Source: BQJU01 sp964015035
GTDB lineage: Bacteria > Bacteroidota > Bacteroidia > Chitinophagales > Saprospiraceae
Assembly (NCBI GenBank): GCA_964015035.1
Contig: CAXHCA010000010.1
Location: 1-64,000 of the forward strand
Reading direction: 5' to 3'
DNA: 64,000 nucleotides
The translations under genes were made by a program, and so were the position numbers. The notes below the pieces were generated by a model. That model made no database searches and was not told where the DNA came from. It saw only the letters and a program-made list of their open reading frames with translations. Each line of letters starts with the position of its first letter. The first letter of the stretch is position 1. Below, piece by piece: positions 26,363 through 36,100 of this stretch.

Positions 26363-26462
26363 AGCAAAAAAGGGATTTGTTCTAACACTCGGCCCTAACC
26401 AAATTTTTTTTGAACAACTCCTGATTTTACCTTCATTTTTAAACTTTAAAATTAATAGACTC

Positions 26463-26921
26463 ATGAATCGTATTATCGGATTTTTAGCCTTCTGTGCACT
26501 GACCGCAACCACGTCCTTTGCCCAGAATACTATTTCAACACAAGCCAGTGCTGAGGTAGAACAAAGTGGCACCCCTGTCATGACTTTCGAAGCAACGGAA
26601 GTGGACTATGGCGTGATCCAACAAAATGCAGAGCCTTACCGCGAATTTCACTTTACCAATACCGGTGATGCGCCATTAGTGATCAGCAATGCCAAAGGCA
26701 GTTGTGGTTGTACCGTTCCAGAATGGTCGAAAGAGCCCGTAGCACCAGGTGAAAGCAGCATAATTAAGGTGCGCTATGCCACCAATCGCATCGGAAAATT
26801 CACCAAAACGGTCACCCTGACCACCAATGATGCCGAAGGTAAACATGTGTTAAAAATCAAAGGAGAAGTACTGCGTCCCGAACAGGGCGAAGAAACCACT
26901 CCTGCCAATTCAGGTAATTAA
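26463..26921 (+). CDS. DUF1573 secreted protein
   Basis: The product is 152 residues from the ATG at 26463; a longer frame from 26295 lacks a sensible N-terminus. A signal peptide (FLAFCALTATTSFAQ) precedes a DUF1573 immunoglobulin-like domain: FEATEVDYGVIQQNAEPYRE, FTNTGDAPLVISNAKGSCGC, VPEWSKEPVAPGESSIIKV and GKFTKTVTLTTND. The SCGCT motif at the strand edge is the family mark. The protein is expected in the periplasm or at the cell surface; function is unknown. A 33-residue membrane ORF follows after 21 bases. Confidence 0.88.
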   Translation: MNRIIGFLAFCALTATTSFAQNTISTQASAEVEQSGTPVMTFEATEVDYGVIQQNAEPYREFHFTNTGDAPLVISNAKGSCGCTVPEWSKEPVAPGESSIIKVRYATNRIGKFTKTVTLTTNDAEGKHVLKIKGEVLRPEQGEETTPANSGN

Positions 26922-26942
26922 TCACCATTTAAATAGTAATCG

Positions 26943-27044
26943 ATGAAAACTTCAGCTGATAAAATGGCCTTTTACTTTTTCATGGGTGTGCTGGGCGTAT
27001 CCGCCATCCTGAGTTTAGGTTTCTTAATCGCTGGCTTTTTATAA
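26943..27044 (+). CDS. 33-residue membrane peptide downstream of DUF1573 gene (candidate)
   Basis: This ATG-started frame encodes MKTSADKMAFYFFMGVLGVS followed by AILSLGFLIAGFL: a short charged head and one long hydrophobic helix to the C-terminus. It lies 21 bases after the DUF1573 stop in the same direction and before a hairpin at 27135, so it would be the last gene of that transcript. Confidence 0.4.
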   Translation: MKTSADKMAFYFFMGVLGVSAILSLGFLIAGFL

Positions 27045-27134
27045 GATAAGCCACCTATCAAAAACAGATTTTCGGGTTTTCTTAGGTTTGTAATTGTGAA
27101 TTCCCCCCGATACTCACGGGGAAATCCACGCACT

Positions 27135-27166
27135 GGCCGGGCAAAGATTTTTTGCCCGGCCATCTT
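27135..27166. terminator. Hairpin terminator
   Basis: GGCCGGGCAAA (27135-27145) is perfectly complementary to TTTGCCCGGCC (27151-27161) with a 5-base loop. The trailing T-run is poor (ATCTTGCTTT), but the stem is GC-rich with A/T at its loop end. Confidence 0.65.
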
Positions 27167-27300
27167 GCTTTCCAGACCCCATTAAATCATTTTTCTATCT
27201 TTTTGGGTGTAAATTATTCCGGTATATTCCGATATTGTAGGCAGTTTCCGGGAATAGAATTTAATTTGTATAGCTCGGAAAGCTACATTTGCTCATCCAA

Positions 27301-27864
27301 ATGCTGATTCCTATGAGAAAGAAACCGATGGACATTGACCTGCCACCTGATCTGGAATCGCAGTACCAACTTGCTTACCAACACCTCAAACAACTGGCAC
27401 GCCATCGAATGCAGCAGGAAAGGCCCGCCCACACCTTTTCCACCACCGATCTGGTGCACGAAGCCTACCTCAAAATGGCGAAGCAAGACAAACAAGATTT
27501 TGAAAATCACGGACAGTTTTTGGCACTCGCCAGTCAGGCCATGCGCCGTATCCTGGTAGATTATGCCCGTCAACAAAAGCGACAAAAAAGAGGCGGTGAT
27601 TTGCTGGCCATTACCTTCAATGAAGAATTGCTTTCCTTGCAAACCACTTGCGAAGACCTGCTGAATATCGATGAAGCCTTAACGCGCTATCGAAATCTAA
27701 GCGAACGGGGTGCCCTAATCATCGAATACTGGTTTTTTGGAGGGTACAAACGCGAGGAAATTGCCAAGTTTCTACAAGTATCCCCGGCCACCATTGGTCG
27801 GGAATGGCGATTGGCCAGAGCCTGGCTAAGCCGAGAAGTGCGCCAGCTAAAAGAATCAGCATGA
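27301..27864 (+). CDS. ECF sigma factor of the kinase-associated type
   Basis: The product is about 187 residues from the ATG at 27301 (others in frame at 27313 and 27328; TTG at 27289 is also possible). It is a sigma-70 ECF member of the type I recall as TIGR02999: region 2 contains YQLAYQHLKQLARHRM and STTDLVHEAYLKMA, then FLALASQAMRRILVDYARQQ, and region 4 has YKREEIAKFLQVSPATIGRE as its helix-turn-helix. There is no anti-sigma gene. The stop overlaps the ATG of a Ser/Thr kinase by 4 bases (ATGA), so kinase and sigma are co-translated and the kinase may regulate the sigma by phosphorylation. Confidence 0.9.
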   Translation: MLIPMRKKPMDIDLPPDLESQYQLAYQHLKQLARHRMQQERPAHTFSTTDLVHEAYLKMAKQDKQDFENHGQFLALASQAMRRILVDYARQQKRQKRGGDLLAITFNEELLSLQTTCEDLLNIDEALTRYRNLSERGALIIEYWFFGGYKREEIAKFLQVSPATIGREWRLARAWLSREVRQLKESA

Positions 27865-30410
27865 CCCCCTCAGACTGGGAAGCAATATCGGCCCTTTATT
27901 TTAAGATCGTAGCCCTCGATGGACCAGCCCGGGCAAAAGTCATTGCGCAAGCTCAGGACGAAACGCCGGAAATCATGGCGGAGGTAGCACAGATGCTGGA
28001 GGAGGAAGAAGGATTACACCCAGCACTACGCACAGAAGGTCCCTGGTTTGGAGAAACCGCCGAACAGGATCGTCAGTTAATTGGCCATCAGCTAGGCCAC
28101 TACGAACTAATTGACTACCTCGGCGGCGGGGGCATGGGCTCCGTCTTCCTCGCCAAACGAGTAGATGGAGAGCTGGAACGCCAGGTGGCCCTCAAGCTGA
28201 TCCGATCGACTTACCAAAAACCTGAAGCCCTGGAACGATTTCGCCGGGAGCGACAAATTCTCGCCGGATTACAGCATCCCAATATCGCCCAGCTCTACGA
28301 AGGTGGTCGCAGCAAAGACGGTCGCCTTTATTTTACCATGGAGCACGTAAAGGGCCAAACGCTGGTGGAATATTGCCGTAAAAAGCAGCTAACGCAAGAT
28401 CAGCGCCTCGACGTATTTGCCAAGGTCGGCAAGGCCATCGCTCATGCCCATCGGCAGCTGGTACTGCACCTCGATATCAAACCCGGCAATATCCTGGTTG
28501 AAGACAATGGCCTGGTCAAAGTGGTGGATTTTGGAGTCTCCAGGTGGGTGGAGGATTCCAATGCGGCCTCCAACACCAGAATGGGCATACCCTACACCTT
28601 GGCCTTTGCCGCTCCGGAGCAAATCACTCTGGATAACCTGAGTACCGCCACTGATATCTATGCACTGGGTGTTTTGCTGTACAAATTACTGACGGACCAA
28701 CTGCCCTTTGACCGCAATAGCCTGGCAAATGTGCATTCTATTGAGGAAAGAATGGCTTTAGCCAAAAAAGATGAGCGCGTGTTCCGGTTCTCTTCTGCCC
28801 AACGGTTAAAAGGTGATCTCTTCCTGATTTGTGCCAAATGCCTGCAAACGGATCCCGCCGAACGCTATGGATCGGTTGAGCAACTCTTAAATGACTTACA
28901 AGCCTTTCGGCAAAGAGATCCCATCTCTATACGACGCCAGCAGCCACTATACGTAGCTTCGAAGTTCTTGCAGCGCAACCGAGGTAGTTTAATTGCTGCT
29001 GCCATTGTGTTGTTAACCTTGCTGGGAACTGCAACTTATTATACCCTGCAACTGCGCAAGGAACGCAATCAGGCTCAAAAGGAGGCGGCCAAAAGCAAAC
29101 AACTGGTCGGCCTGCTCACCGATATGTTTAAATCTGCCGACCCTTATATAGCCCAAAATGACACCCTGCCAGTGCGTTATTTCCTAGACAGCCTTAGTCA
29201 AAACCTACCCAATCGACTCGGAAATGAGCCAGAATTACTGGCCGATATGTCTGCTTTACTGGGTTCGGTATACAATGCGCTGGGAAGTTACCACAAAGCC
29301 GATTCAATGGCGCAAACAGCTATTGATTTGTACCTGCAACTGGATAATAGTTCGGGTTCCAGCCTTTCGAATGCTTACAATACGCTGGGCAAGGTGCAGT
29401 TTAGCCTGGGAGATTATGAAGGCGCCGATTCCATCTTTCAGATCGCCTTACAATTTTATCAGAAGCAAGAACCCCTCCCCGAAGAATTGGGAAACTGCTA
29501 CTTGGCTCTTGGCGATACCAGGATCGAAATGGGGCGGTTCCCGCAGGCCGATTCCTTCTTTATCTTGTCGTACCAAAACTATGAGACGGTTCATGATCCT
29601 CCGCATATTGGTCTGGCCTCAGCCTTGCAAGGCCGGGGAACCGCCCAGCGAAAAATGAGGAATTATCAAGAATCATTGGATTTTTACACCCGGTCGCTGG
29701 AGATGAAACGTGCGCTGCTTAAAGAACCCAATACTCAGATTGCTTTGACGCTCAATCACCTGGCCAGCCTTTATCACGATCAATTTAAATTTGATGAAGG
29801 AATCCCTTATGCCCTGGAATCCTATCGGCAACGCCTGGCTATTTTCGGGCCGGTCAATGTGGAGACCATCGCCAGTCAGTCCAACCTGGCTCGCCTCTAC
29901 AGTGGGGCCAAACGCAATGAGGAAGCCCTCCGTATTCGTCGGGAATTACTCGCTCCCATCAAACAAATATTTGGCGATCAACTACACCCCTATGTGATGG
30001 CCCAAAAGCAGAATATAGCCACACTACTGGGACTATTGGAACGCAGAGAGGAATCGGCCGATGCTTATTTGGAAATTATCAAGCTCATCTCAAACTACAA
30101 AGGCAACTACCCTACTCTGTATCTGCCTTACCACGGCTATGGGCTCAATAAATATTACCTCGGTGACCGCCGTACTGCCGAAACCTACCTGCGCATGGCC
30201 GTAGAAAAGATCCCTGATTCTCCCCGGGTACTTCCCGGTGATCAGGTAAAACTCCACTATGACCTGGCCGTCTGCCTGTATGAAAATCACAAACTAGCCG
30301 AAGCCCGAAAAGTGATGGCTCAGGCCAAATCTCTCCTTCTGGACTATCCCGACCTCCCTCCGCAACGCATCGCCCGTATGGAAGAAATTCTGAGTACAAA
30401 CATCAAATAA
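27861..30410 (+). CDS. Transmembrane Ser/Thr protein kinase with TPR sensor domain
   Basis: The product is 849 residues from the ATG at 27861. The Hanks-type kinase domain (about 80-350) has the glycine loop GGGGMGSVFLA, the catalytic Lys in VALKLI (about 111), HLDIKPGN with Asp at about 205 (HLD replaces the usual HRD), DFG at about 223-225 and APEQ. One membrane helix follows (SLIAAAIVLLTLLGTATYY, about 375-398). The C-terminal ~420 residues form many tetratricopeptide repeats, e.g. YNALGSYHKADSMAQTAIDL and YNTLGKVQFSLGDYEGADS. The TPR part would be periplasmic and could sense peptides or partners. It is translationally coupled to the upstream sigma factor. Confidence 0.92.
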   Translation: MTPSDWEAISALYFKIVALDGPARAKVIAQAQDETPEIMAEVAQMLEEEEGLHPALRTEGPWFGETAEQDRQLIGHQLGHYELIDYLGGGGMGSVFLAKRVDGELERQVALKLIRSTYQKPEALERFRRERQILAGLQHPNIAQLYEGGRSKDGRLYFTMEHVKGQTLVEYCRKKQLTQDQRLDVFAKVGKAIAHAHRQLVLHLDIKPGNILVEDNGLVKVVDFGVSRWVEDSNAASNTRMGIPYTLAFAAPEQITLDNLSTATDIYALGVLLYKLLTDQLPFDRNSLANVHSIEERMALAKKDERVFRFSSAQRLKGDLFLICAKCLQTDPAERYGSVEQLLNDLQAFRQRDPISIRRQQPLYVASKFLQRNRGSLIAAAIVLLTLLGTATYYTLQLRKERNQAQKEAAKSKQLVGLLTDMFKSADPYIAQNDTLPVRYFLDSLSQNLPNRLGNEPELLADMSALLGSVYNALGSYHKADSMAQTAIDLYLQLDNSSGSSLSNAYNTLGKVQFSLGDYEGADSIFQIALQFYQKQEPLPEELGNCYLALGDTRIEMGRFPQADSFFILSYQNYETVHDPPHIGLASALQGRGTAQRKMRNYQESLDFYTRSLEMKRALLKEPNTQIALTLNHLASLYHDQFKFDEGIPYALESYRQRLAIFGPVNVETIASQSNLARLYSGAKRNEEALRIRRELLAPIKQIFGDQLHPYVMAQKQNIATLLGLLERREESADAYLEIIKLISNYKGNYPTLYLPYHGYGLNKYYLGDRRTAETYLRMAVEKIPDSPRVLPGDQVKLHYDLAVCLYENHKLAEARKVMAQAKSLLLDYPDLPPQRIARMEEILSTNIK

Positions 30411-30520
30411 GTCGCCTTCCCCCGACCGCCTGGTAAGAGTAGGTTAAAAAAAATCCCGTTGTCGTGATCACTTTTCCCTCTTTTCATCGCGTACTCCTTT
30501 GAATCGAACCTAATAAATTG

Positions 30521-31234
30521 ATGATCATGAAAAAAACACTATTGTCACTCACGCTGACCCTGTGCTGTATTTCCCTTTTCGCTCAGCTAGAAGACGACGA
30601 ATTCCACTGGGGTTTTCGTGCCGGGGCAACCTATTCCTCCATTCAGGATGTTTCTACAACCATCATTCCTCCGGTCTTCCCGGAAAATTCATATACCACG
30701 GAAACCGCCCCGCGTCTGGGTTTTGTGGGGGGAATGTATTTTTATTATCGCTTTCGCAATACAAGAATAGCCATCCAACCAGAAATCACCTATAGCCAGG
30801 AAGGCAGTGACTTCAATTATACGGATATAGAAGGATTGGAATACAAGATTGCCTTCAACTACCAATACCTGAATTTCGCTACACTGCTGAAGCTTTACCC
30901 CGCCGGAGGACTTCACGTGGCGGTTGGTCCGCAATTGGGTTTTAATTTTACTAACACCAATCTAGACTACACCTCCAACATGCCCGACCTTGGCCCCGAC
31001 CTCCAGATCACACAAAGCCTACGCGAGGTCCTGAAAGGAGAAACCAACCTGTCTGTGGTACTCGGCGTTGGTTATGACTTCCCCTTTGGCCTGACCGTGG
31101 AGGGACGCTATAACCTCGGCACCAAGGATGTGGTTGAAACGCTGGCCAACGGCTTCAACTTTATCGAAAACGACAATAAAACCACTGTTTATCAAGTCGT
31201 AATCGGGTGGTTAATTCCCTTTGAGCAATATTGA
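30521..31234 (+). CDS. PorT-like outer-membrane beta-barrel protein
   Basis: About 237 residues from the ATG at 30521 (a second ATG lies at 30527). A signal peptide ends near SLFAQ. The mature protein starts with DEFHWGFRAGATYSSI and continues with barrel strands typical of the PorT/outer-membrane beta-barrel group: AIQPEITYSQEGSDF, FATLLKLYPAGGLHVAVGPQ, VVLGVGYDFPFGLTVEGRY and the terminal YQVVIGWLIPF. It is a small outer-membrane porin-like barrel of unknown substrate. It precedes the T9SS-sorted protein by 16 bases. Confidence 0.82.
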   Translation: MIMKKTLLSLTLTLCCISLFAQLEDDEFHWGFRAGATYSSIQDVSTTIIPPVFPENSYTTETAPRLGFVGGMYFYYRFRNTRIAIQPEITYSQEGSDFNYTDIEGLEYKIAFNYQYLNFATLLKLYPAGGLHVAVGPQLGFNFTNTNLDYTSNMPDLGPDLQITQSLREVLKGETNLSVVLGVGYDFPFGLTVEGRYNLGTKDVVETLANGFNFIENDNKTTVYQVVIGWLIPFEQY

Positions 31235-31250
31235 TCTAAAAACATCAACT

Positions 31251-33155
31251 ATGAAACCCAGCTTCCAAATCTGTTTTCTTTTTCTTTTTATCAGCCACCT
31301 CGCATGGAGCCAGCAATACGCCCCGGGAGGCGTAAAAGGAGCCGTAACCTGGTATGCTCCGGCTATTGATGGTAAAACGTGGCAATCTCAGTTACCCCAT
31401 GAAGAACTCCCTTCTTTTGACCTTTCCAACGCCCCTCAACTCAATTTCAACACCGGGCTTTGGCTACCATCCGGGGCAACTTCATTGGTGCTCCCGCTGG
31501 AAAATATTGACCTGCACCAATCTTCTGTCTTTACGGTCTACCAGACGGCAGACACCGCTTTTGAAAATAGTATCTGGCACCTGAAATCGGGAGACAGTAC
31601 CCAACAGGTACTGACCACTCACCGACTGGCCGATTTAGGGCAAGGGCAGTACCTCAATTTCCCGGAAAACTACCTGGGAGCCCCCACCTTAAATACCTAT
31701 TTGCAGCATTCGCCCAGGAAACGCGAAAATGAGCCTGCCAGCCTGGTACTGGCTGAACGCCCAGAAGATCGCGATTTGCCGATTGTTTCCTTTAAAGGAC
31801 TCATCCCCGAAATCATCCTCTTTGATCGGGTGGTCAACCCCCGGGAAAGATTACAGATCGAATCCTATCTCGCCATTAAATATGGCCTTAGTCTGCATCA
31901 GCAAGAATACATTACGTACCTCAATGCCGGCGGCGATACCCTTTGGAATGGTCGTCACTATCCCGATTTCTCCCATCACATTACCGGTATAGGGCGGGAT
32001 GACATTTCCGGCTTGCGCCAATTTCAGTCAAGTTGCAGCTATGAATCGGGATTATTGACCATTGGTGTAGCAACACTGGCACAAGACCAAAGTTTCCTGC
32101 TCTGGGGAGATAATCGCAGGGCCTTGCAACTCGCACAGCGGAACCTACTGGAACCGACCCGTTTTGAACGGGAATGGCACCTGCAAGTCAGCAATATTTC
32201 TAATTCGGTTTTGGCTACCTTCCAATTGGATAGTAAAACCCTGCATGACCTGCCCAAAGAAGATGAAATGTTCTGGCTTAAGTTGACCCCGGCCAATGGG
32301 TGGCCACAATTTTATCCGGCGACCACTACAACTAAGGCGGGCCGGGTAAGCTTTGCCAACATTCCCGTTACCACAGGAAGCCACCAATTCACCTTCAGTA
32401 TTGGCCCAAAAATGATGGTTACTTCTCTCATCAATGCCCCTAAATGCCAAAATGAGGAGGACGGAACGCTTTCCCTTCGCATTTTGGGCGGCCGTGCACC
32501 CTTTGCCTGTCATTTAATCGCAAAAGATCATCCGCTATCCATAAACTGGCAGAGCAATGACCACGATTGGCAACCTCCCCGCTCTTTGCCGGCAGGCAAC
32601 TACTCCCTGGTCCTTACCGATGCCGATGGCCTGCAATATCGGGAAGACTTCTTCTTCCAGGCTGAGGATGCGCCGGTTTCCCTCTTGGAAAACAGCTATC
32701 CGCTACCTGAAAAAGGCAAACTGTTGCTCAATGCGGGTATCGGTTTAACGGAGGAGCACCTGAGCTTTCATTGGCTGACACCCGATGGACAAGAAATTCA
32801 TCAACCAACCCTGGAAATCCGGCAGCCGGGCACCTATCAACTCACCATTGATCGGCAGGGATGTATATCTCAACAGGACATTCTAATCGAACCGACCGAA
32901 AATAGTCCATTTCAAAGCATTGAATTATTCCCTAACCCTTCCCCTGATGGACACTTTCAACTGCGAGTCTTGATGAAAACGCCAGCAAATGTACAACTGG
33001 ACATTTACCATGCCAATGGTCAGCACATCCAATCACAACGGGGAAAAGATCGTGATTATCACTTATTTAACGGGCATCTCCCTGCGTCTGGGATTTATGT
33101 GCTTTCCTTGACCAGCAATGGCAAAACCGCTAGCCGGAAATTGATTATCGAATAG
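31251..33155 (+). CDS. T9SS-sorted surface protein
   Basis: About 634 residues from the ATG at 31251. A signal peptide ends near LAWSQ, followed by a Bacteroidota surface domain beginning YAPGGVKGAVTWYAP, with a lectin-like (concanavalin A-like) portion and the typical IIPEIILFDRVVNPRERL-like segment, actually reading GLIPEIILFDRVVNPRERL, then IESYLAIKYGLSL and HHITGIGRDDISGL. A SprB-like segment follows (APKCQNEEDGTLSLRILGG). The last ~75 residues are a type A type IX secretion sorting domain: ELFPNPSPDGHFQLRV, VQLDIYHANGQ, PASGIYVLSL, ending KLIIE. It is secreted through T9SS to the cell surface. It stands 16 bases before the giant RHS toxin gene and may be its surface partner. Confidence 0.85.
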   Translation: MKPSFQICFLFLFISHLAWSQQYAPGGVKGAVTWYAPAIDGKTWQSQLPHEELPSFDLSNAPQLNFNTGLWLPSGATSLVLPLENIDLHQSSVFTVYQTADTAFENSIWHLKSGDSTQQVLTTHRLADLGQGQYLNFPENYLGAPTLNTYLQHSPRKRENEPASLVLAERPEDRDLPIVSFKGLIPEIILFDRVVNPRERLQIESYLAIKYGLSLHQQEYITYLNAGGDTLWNGRHYPDFSHHITGIGRDDISGLRQFQSSCSYESGLLTIGVATLAQDQSFLLWGDNRRALQLAQRNLLEPTRFEREWHLQVSNISNSVLATFQLDSKTLHDLPKEDEMFWLKLTPANGWPQFYPATTTTKAGRVSFANIPVTTGSHQFTFSIGPKMMVTSLINAPKCQNEEDGTLSLRILGGRAPFACHLIAKDHPLSINWQSNDHDWQPPRSLPAGNYSLVLTDADGLQYREDFFFQAEDAPVSLLENSYPLPEKGKLLLNAGIGLTEEHLSFHWLTPDGQEIHQPTLEIRQPGTYQLTIDRQGCISQQDILIEPTENSPFQSIELFPNPSPDGHFQLRVLMKTPANVQLDIYHANGQHIQSQRGKDRDYHLFNGHLPASGIYVLSLTSNGKTASRKLIIE

Positions 33156-33171
33156 TGAAAATCCCAAAATA

Positions 33172-36100
33172 ATGAGGTTAAAATATATCTTTTTAGGACT
33201 AATCATTTTCTTCAATTGGTGGCTTTTAGATGGCAATAGCTACTTCTACCATTTTTTTACCAAGCAACCACCCAAAACTGAAACCAAAGTCCTACCTGAA
33301 AAGCCAACGACACAGCTCCAGACATTGGTTCAAGAACCAACAACCGATCCAGATTCACCAATGCCGGATGTCACGGGCATGCCTGCCCATCTGACCAATC
33401 ACATCGAAGACTTACAGGCCCCCGACCCTACCGAGGGCATTATCTTGTTACCTCCACCTGCAGCTAATTCACGAGGCACCGCAGAAACGGATTTTCCACT
33501 CAAACTTCCGCAGGGCCGTCAAGGCATGCAACCAAATTTGGCAATTACCTATAGCAGTGAAGGCAGCAATGATTGGTTGGGCCTGGGATGGAATTTGCAG
33601 TTACCCGCCATCACCATTGATACCCGCTGGGGAGTGCCTCGTTTTGATGCAGAAGATGAAACTGAAACCTACCTGCTCAACGGAGAGCAACTCAGTCCGG
33701 TTGCCCACCGCGGTCCGATTCGCCCAAGAGGCAGTGAACAGGTTTTCCACAAACGAGTGGAAGGTCCCTTTTCCCAAATCATCCGTCACGGTGATGGGCC
33801 AAGTAATTACTGGTGGGAAATTCGGGATATTGATGGTAGCCTGCACTACTACGGCGGGCACCCTAATTCCGGGATTCTCGAAAACGCCATTCTCCGTGAC
33901 CCTTCCGGAAATATTGCGCACTGGGCACTCACCGAAAGCCGGGATGTGCACGACAATTTCATGCACTACCATTACTCTACAGTCACAGATAATGGACTGA
34001 CTTCCAGCTCAGTACTTGGCTACCAACTCTATCCCGACCACCTGACCTATACCGGGCACGGAACCGAAGAAGGGCCCTTTGTCGTCACTTTTATCCGCGA
34101 CCGCCAATTGGGCGAAAGCCGCCGGAAAGATGTGCAGATTGACGCGCGACTGGGGCTAAAAATGGTCACCGCCGATTTGTTGCGCCGCATTGAAATCCGG
34201 ATGAATGAAGCAATCGTTCGCTCCTACGAACTGACCTACCAGGAAGGCGCATTTTTCAAAACCCTGCTGGCTTCTATCCGTGAGATTGATCGCAATGGGG
34301 AGGTCTTTTATCAGCACGACTTTGACTATTACGACGATGTCCGTTCTGGTGGTAGCTATCAACCCTTCATCGGTGAAGAAAACTGGGATATTGCTCCTGA
34401 TCAGGTGGAAGTCGATTTTGTGAATCCCGTTCCGCTCTTTGAAGGAAAAACCTCCGCCCTGGGCGGATCGAGCTCCAATAGCTTTGTAGCCGGTTCTGCG
34501 GCTACGGTTGGGCCAATCGGGAGTCTGGCCAGCAAAGAGTTCACGGTTGGTGGTAATTTTGCACTGGGCAATTCCAGCGCAGAGGGACTGATCGCTTTTG
34601 TGGATATCAATGGGGACGGACTTCCCGACAAGGTTTTTAAAGAAGCCAATGCCCTGTGGTATCGCCGCAATCTGGCCGGCAATAATGGGAACACTGGCTT
34701 TGGCCCCAAGCGCCCGATTTCCGGCATTCAGCAGTTTAGTACCATTAAAACCAGCATCACGTCCTTTGGCTTTGAAGCCAATGTGACCCCGGTTTTTGTT
34801 GGCTACGACAATACGACAATGAAGTCCACCACCGAATGCTATTTCTCTGATTTTAACGGTGACGAATTGATGGATATCGCTTACCGCGGTCGCGTCTATT
34901 TCAATCACATTAATACCGAGGGCGATCCCGTTTTCACTCTAAGTAGCGCCGATACACCTAGCCCGATCACCCCAGGAGAACCCCTTGACGGAGACCTGAT
35001 CTCCTTCGATCCTGCCGAACAGGAAATGTTGATTGATCAAACCCCTTTGCACGATGTGGTTCGCTCCTGGGAGGCACCATTTACCGGAGTGATCAGCATT
35101 GATGCACCCGTTCGACTGCTGGAAGATACTAGCCTGGAAGGTCAAACTTATTCCCGCAATGATGGCGTTCGGGTGGCCATTCAGCACAATGGCAATTCCT
35201 TGTGGTCAACAGATATTGCTCCGGATAATTTCAATCCTGTCACCCCCAATAATGTCAATGCCGTTTTTGTCAACCGTGGTGATTACGTCTATTTCCGGGT
35301 GCAGTCCATCTTTGATGGGGCTTACGATCAGGTCCACTGGGACCCCATTATCAACTATCCTCAACTGGATCAGGAACTGATTGATGCCAACAACAAACCC
35401 GTTTATCGCTTCCATGCCTCAGAAGATTTCCTTTTATCTTCCGAGCAAAATGTCGTATTGCCACTCAACGGTACGATTAGGATTGAAGGCAATTTCAGTA
35501 AACCATTGACCACTGATAGCCTTCAACTGTATATTTTAAAAAACACAAACGAGTTCATTTACGCCCAAACCTTTGCCTGGGATGCAATCGTTGACCAGCC
35601 CATTGTCTTGGAGGACATCAATGTGGCCGAAAATGATGAATTGCGCTTCCTGATTCGAAGTAACACCAATATCGACTGGCCAGCAATCAGCTGGATGCCC
35701 CTTTTGTATTATACGGCGGCCGCGGATGGGAGTGCAGTCACCAATGCTGCGGGGGAACCGATCTTCAGCTTTTGCCCATCGGTGGACTACAGGATGTATG
35801 CCAAGACCTGGAAAGCTCCTTCTCGCTGGATTGCACCAGACAGCCTTCCGCTAACCGTTGGTTTGCCGCAAGACTTTGCCAATGACGGCAATCTACCTGA
35901 CGGCTACGTCACCCTTTCTGTGAAAGGATTTTCCCGACTTTATGCCAAAACATATTTTGAAGTAAGCAATGGCCAGCTCCCCAGTCTACCACCGATCACC
36001 ACAGATTCTCTGGAGGCAGGAGATACCCTCTTTATTGAGTACCACACCCTGACTTATGACCTTGGTGTCGCCCTGCAAGGCATCAACGCCGCTGTGACTT

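Noticed and set aside
34156..34908. Long minus-strand frame inside the RHS toxin gene
   Set aside because: It is a shadow of the toxin coding strand; its composition gives no recognisable domain and the RHS frame is clearly the real one.
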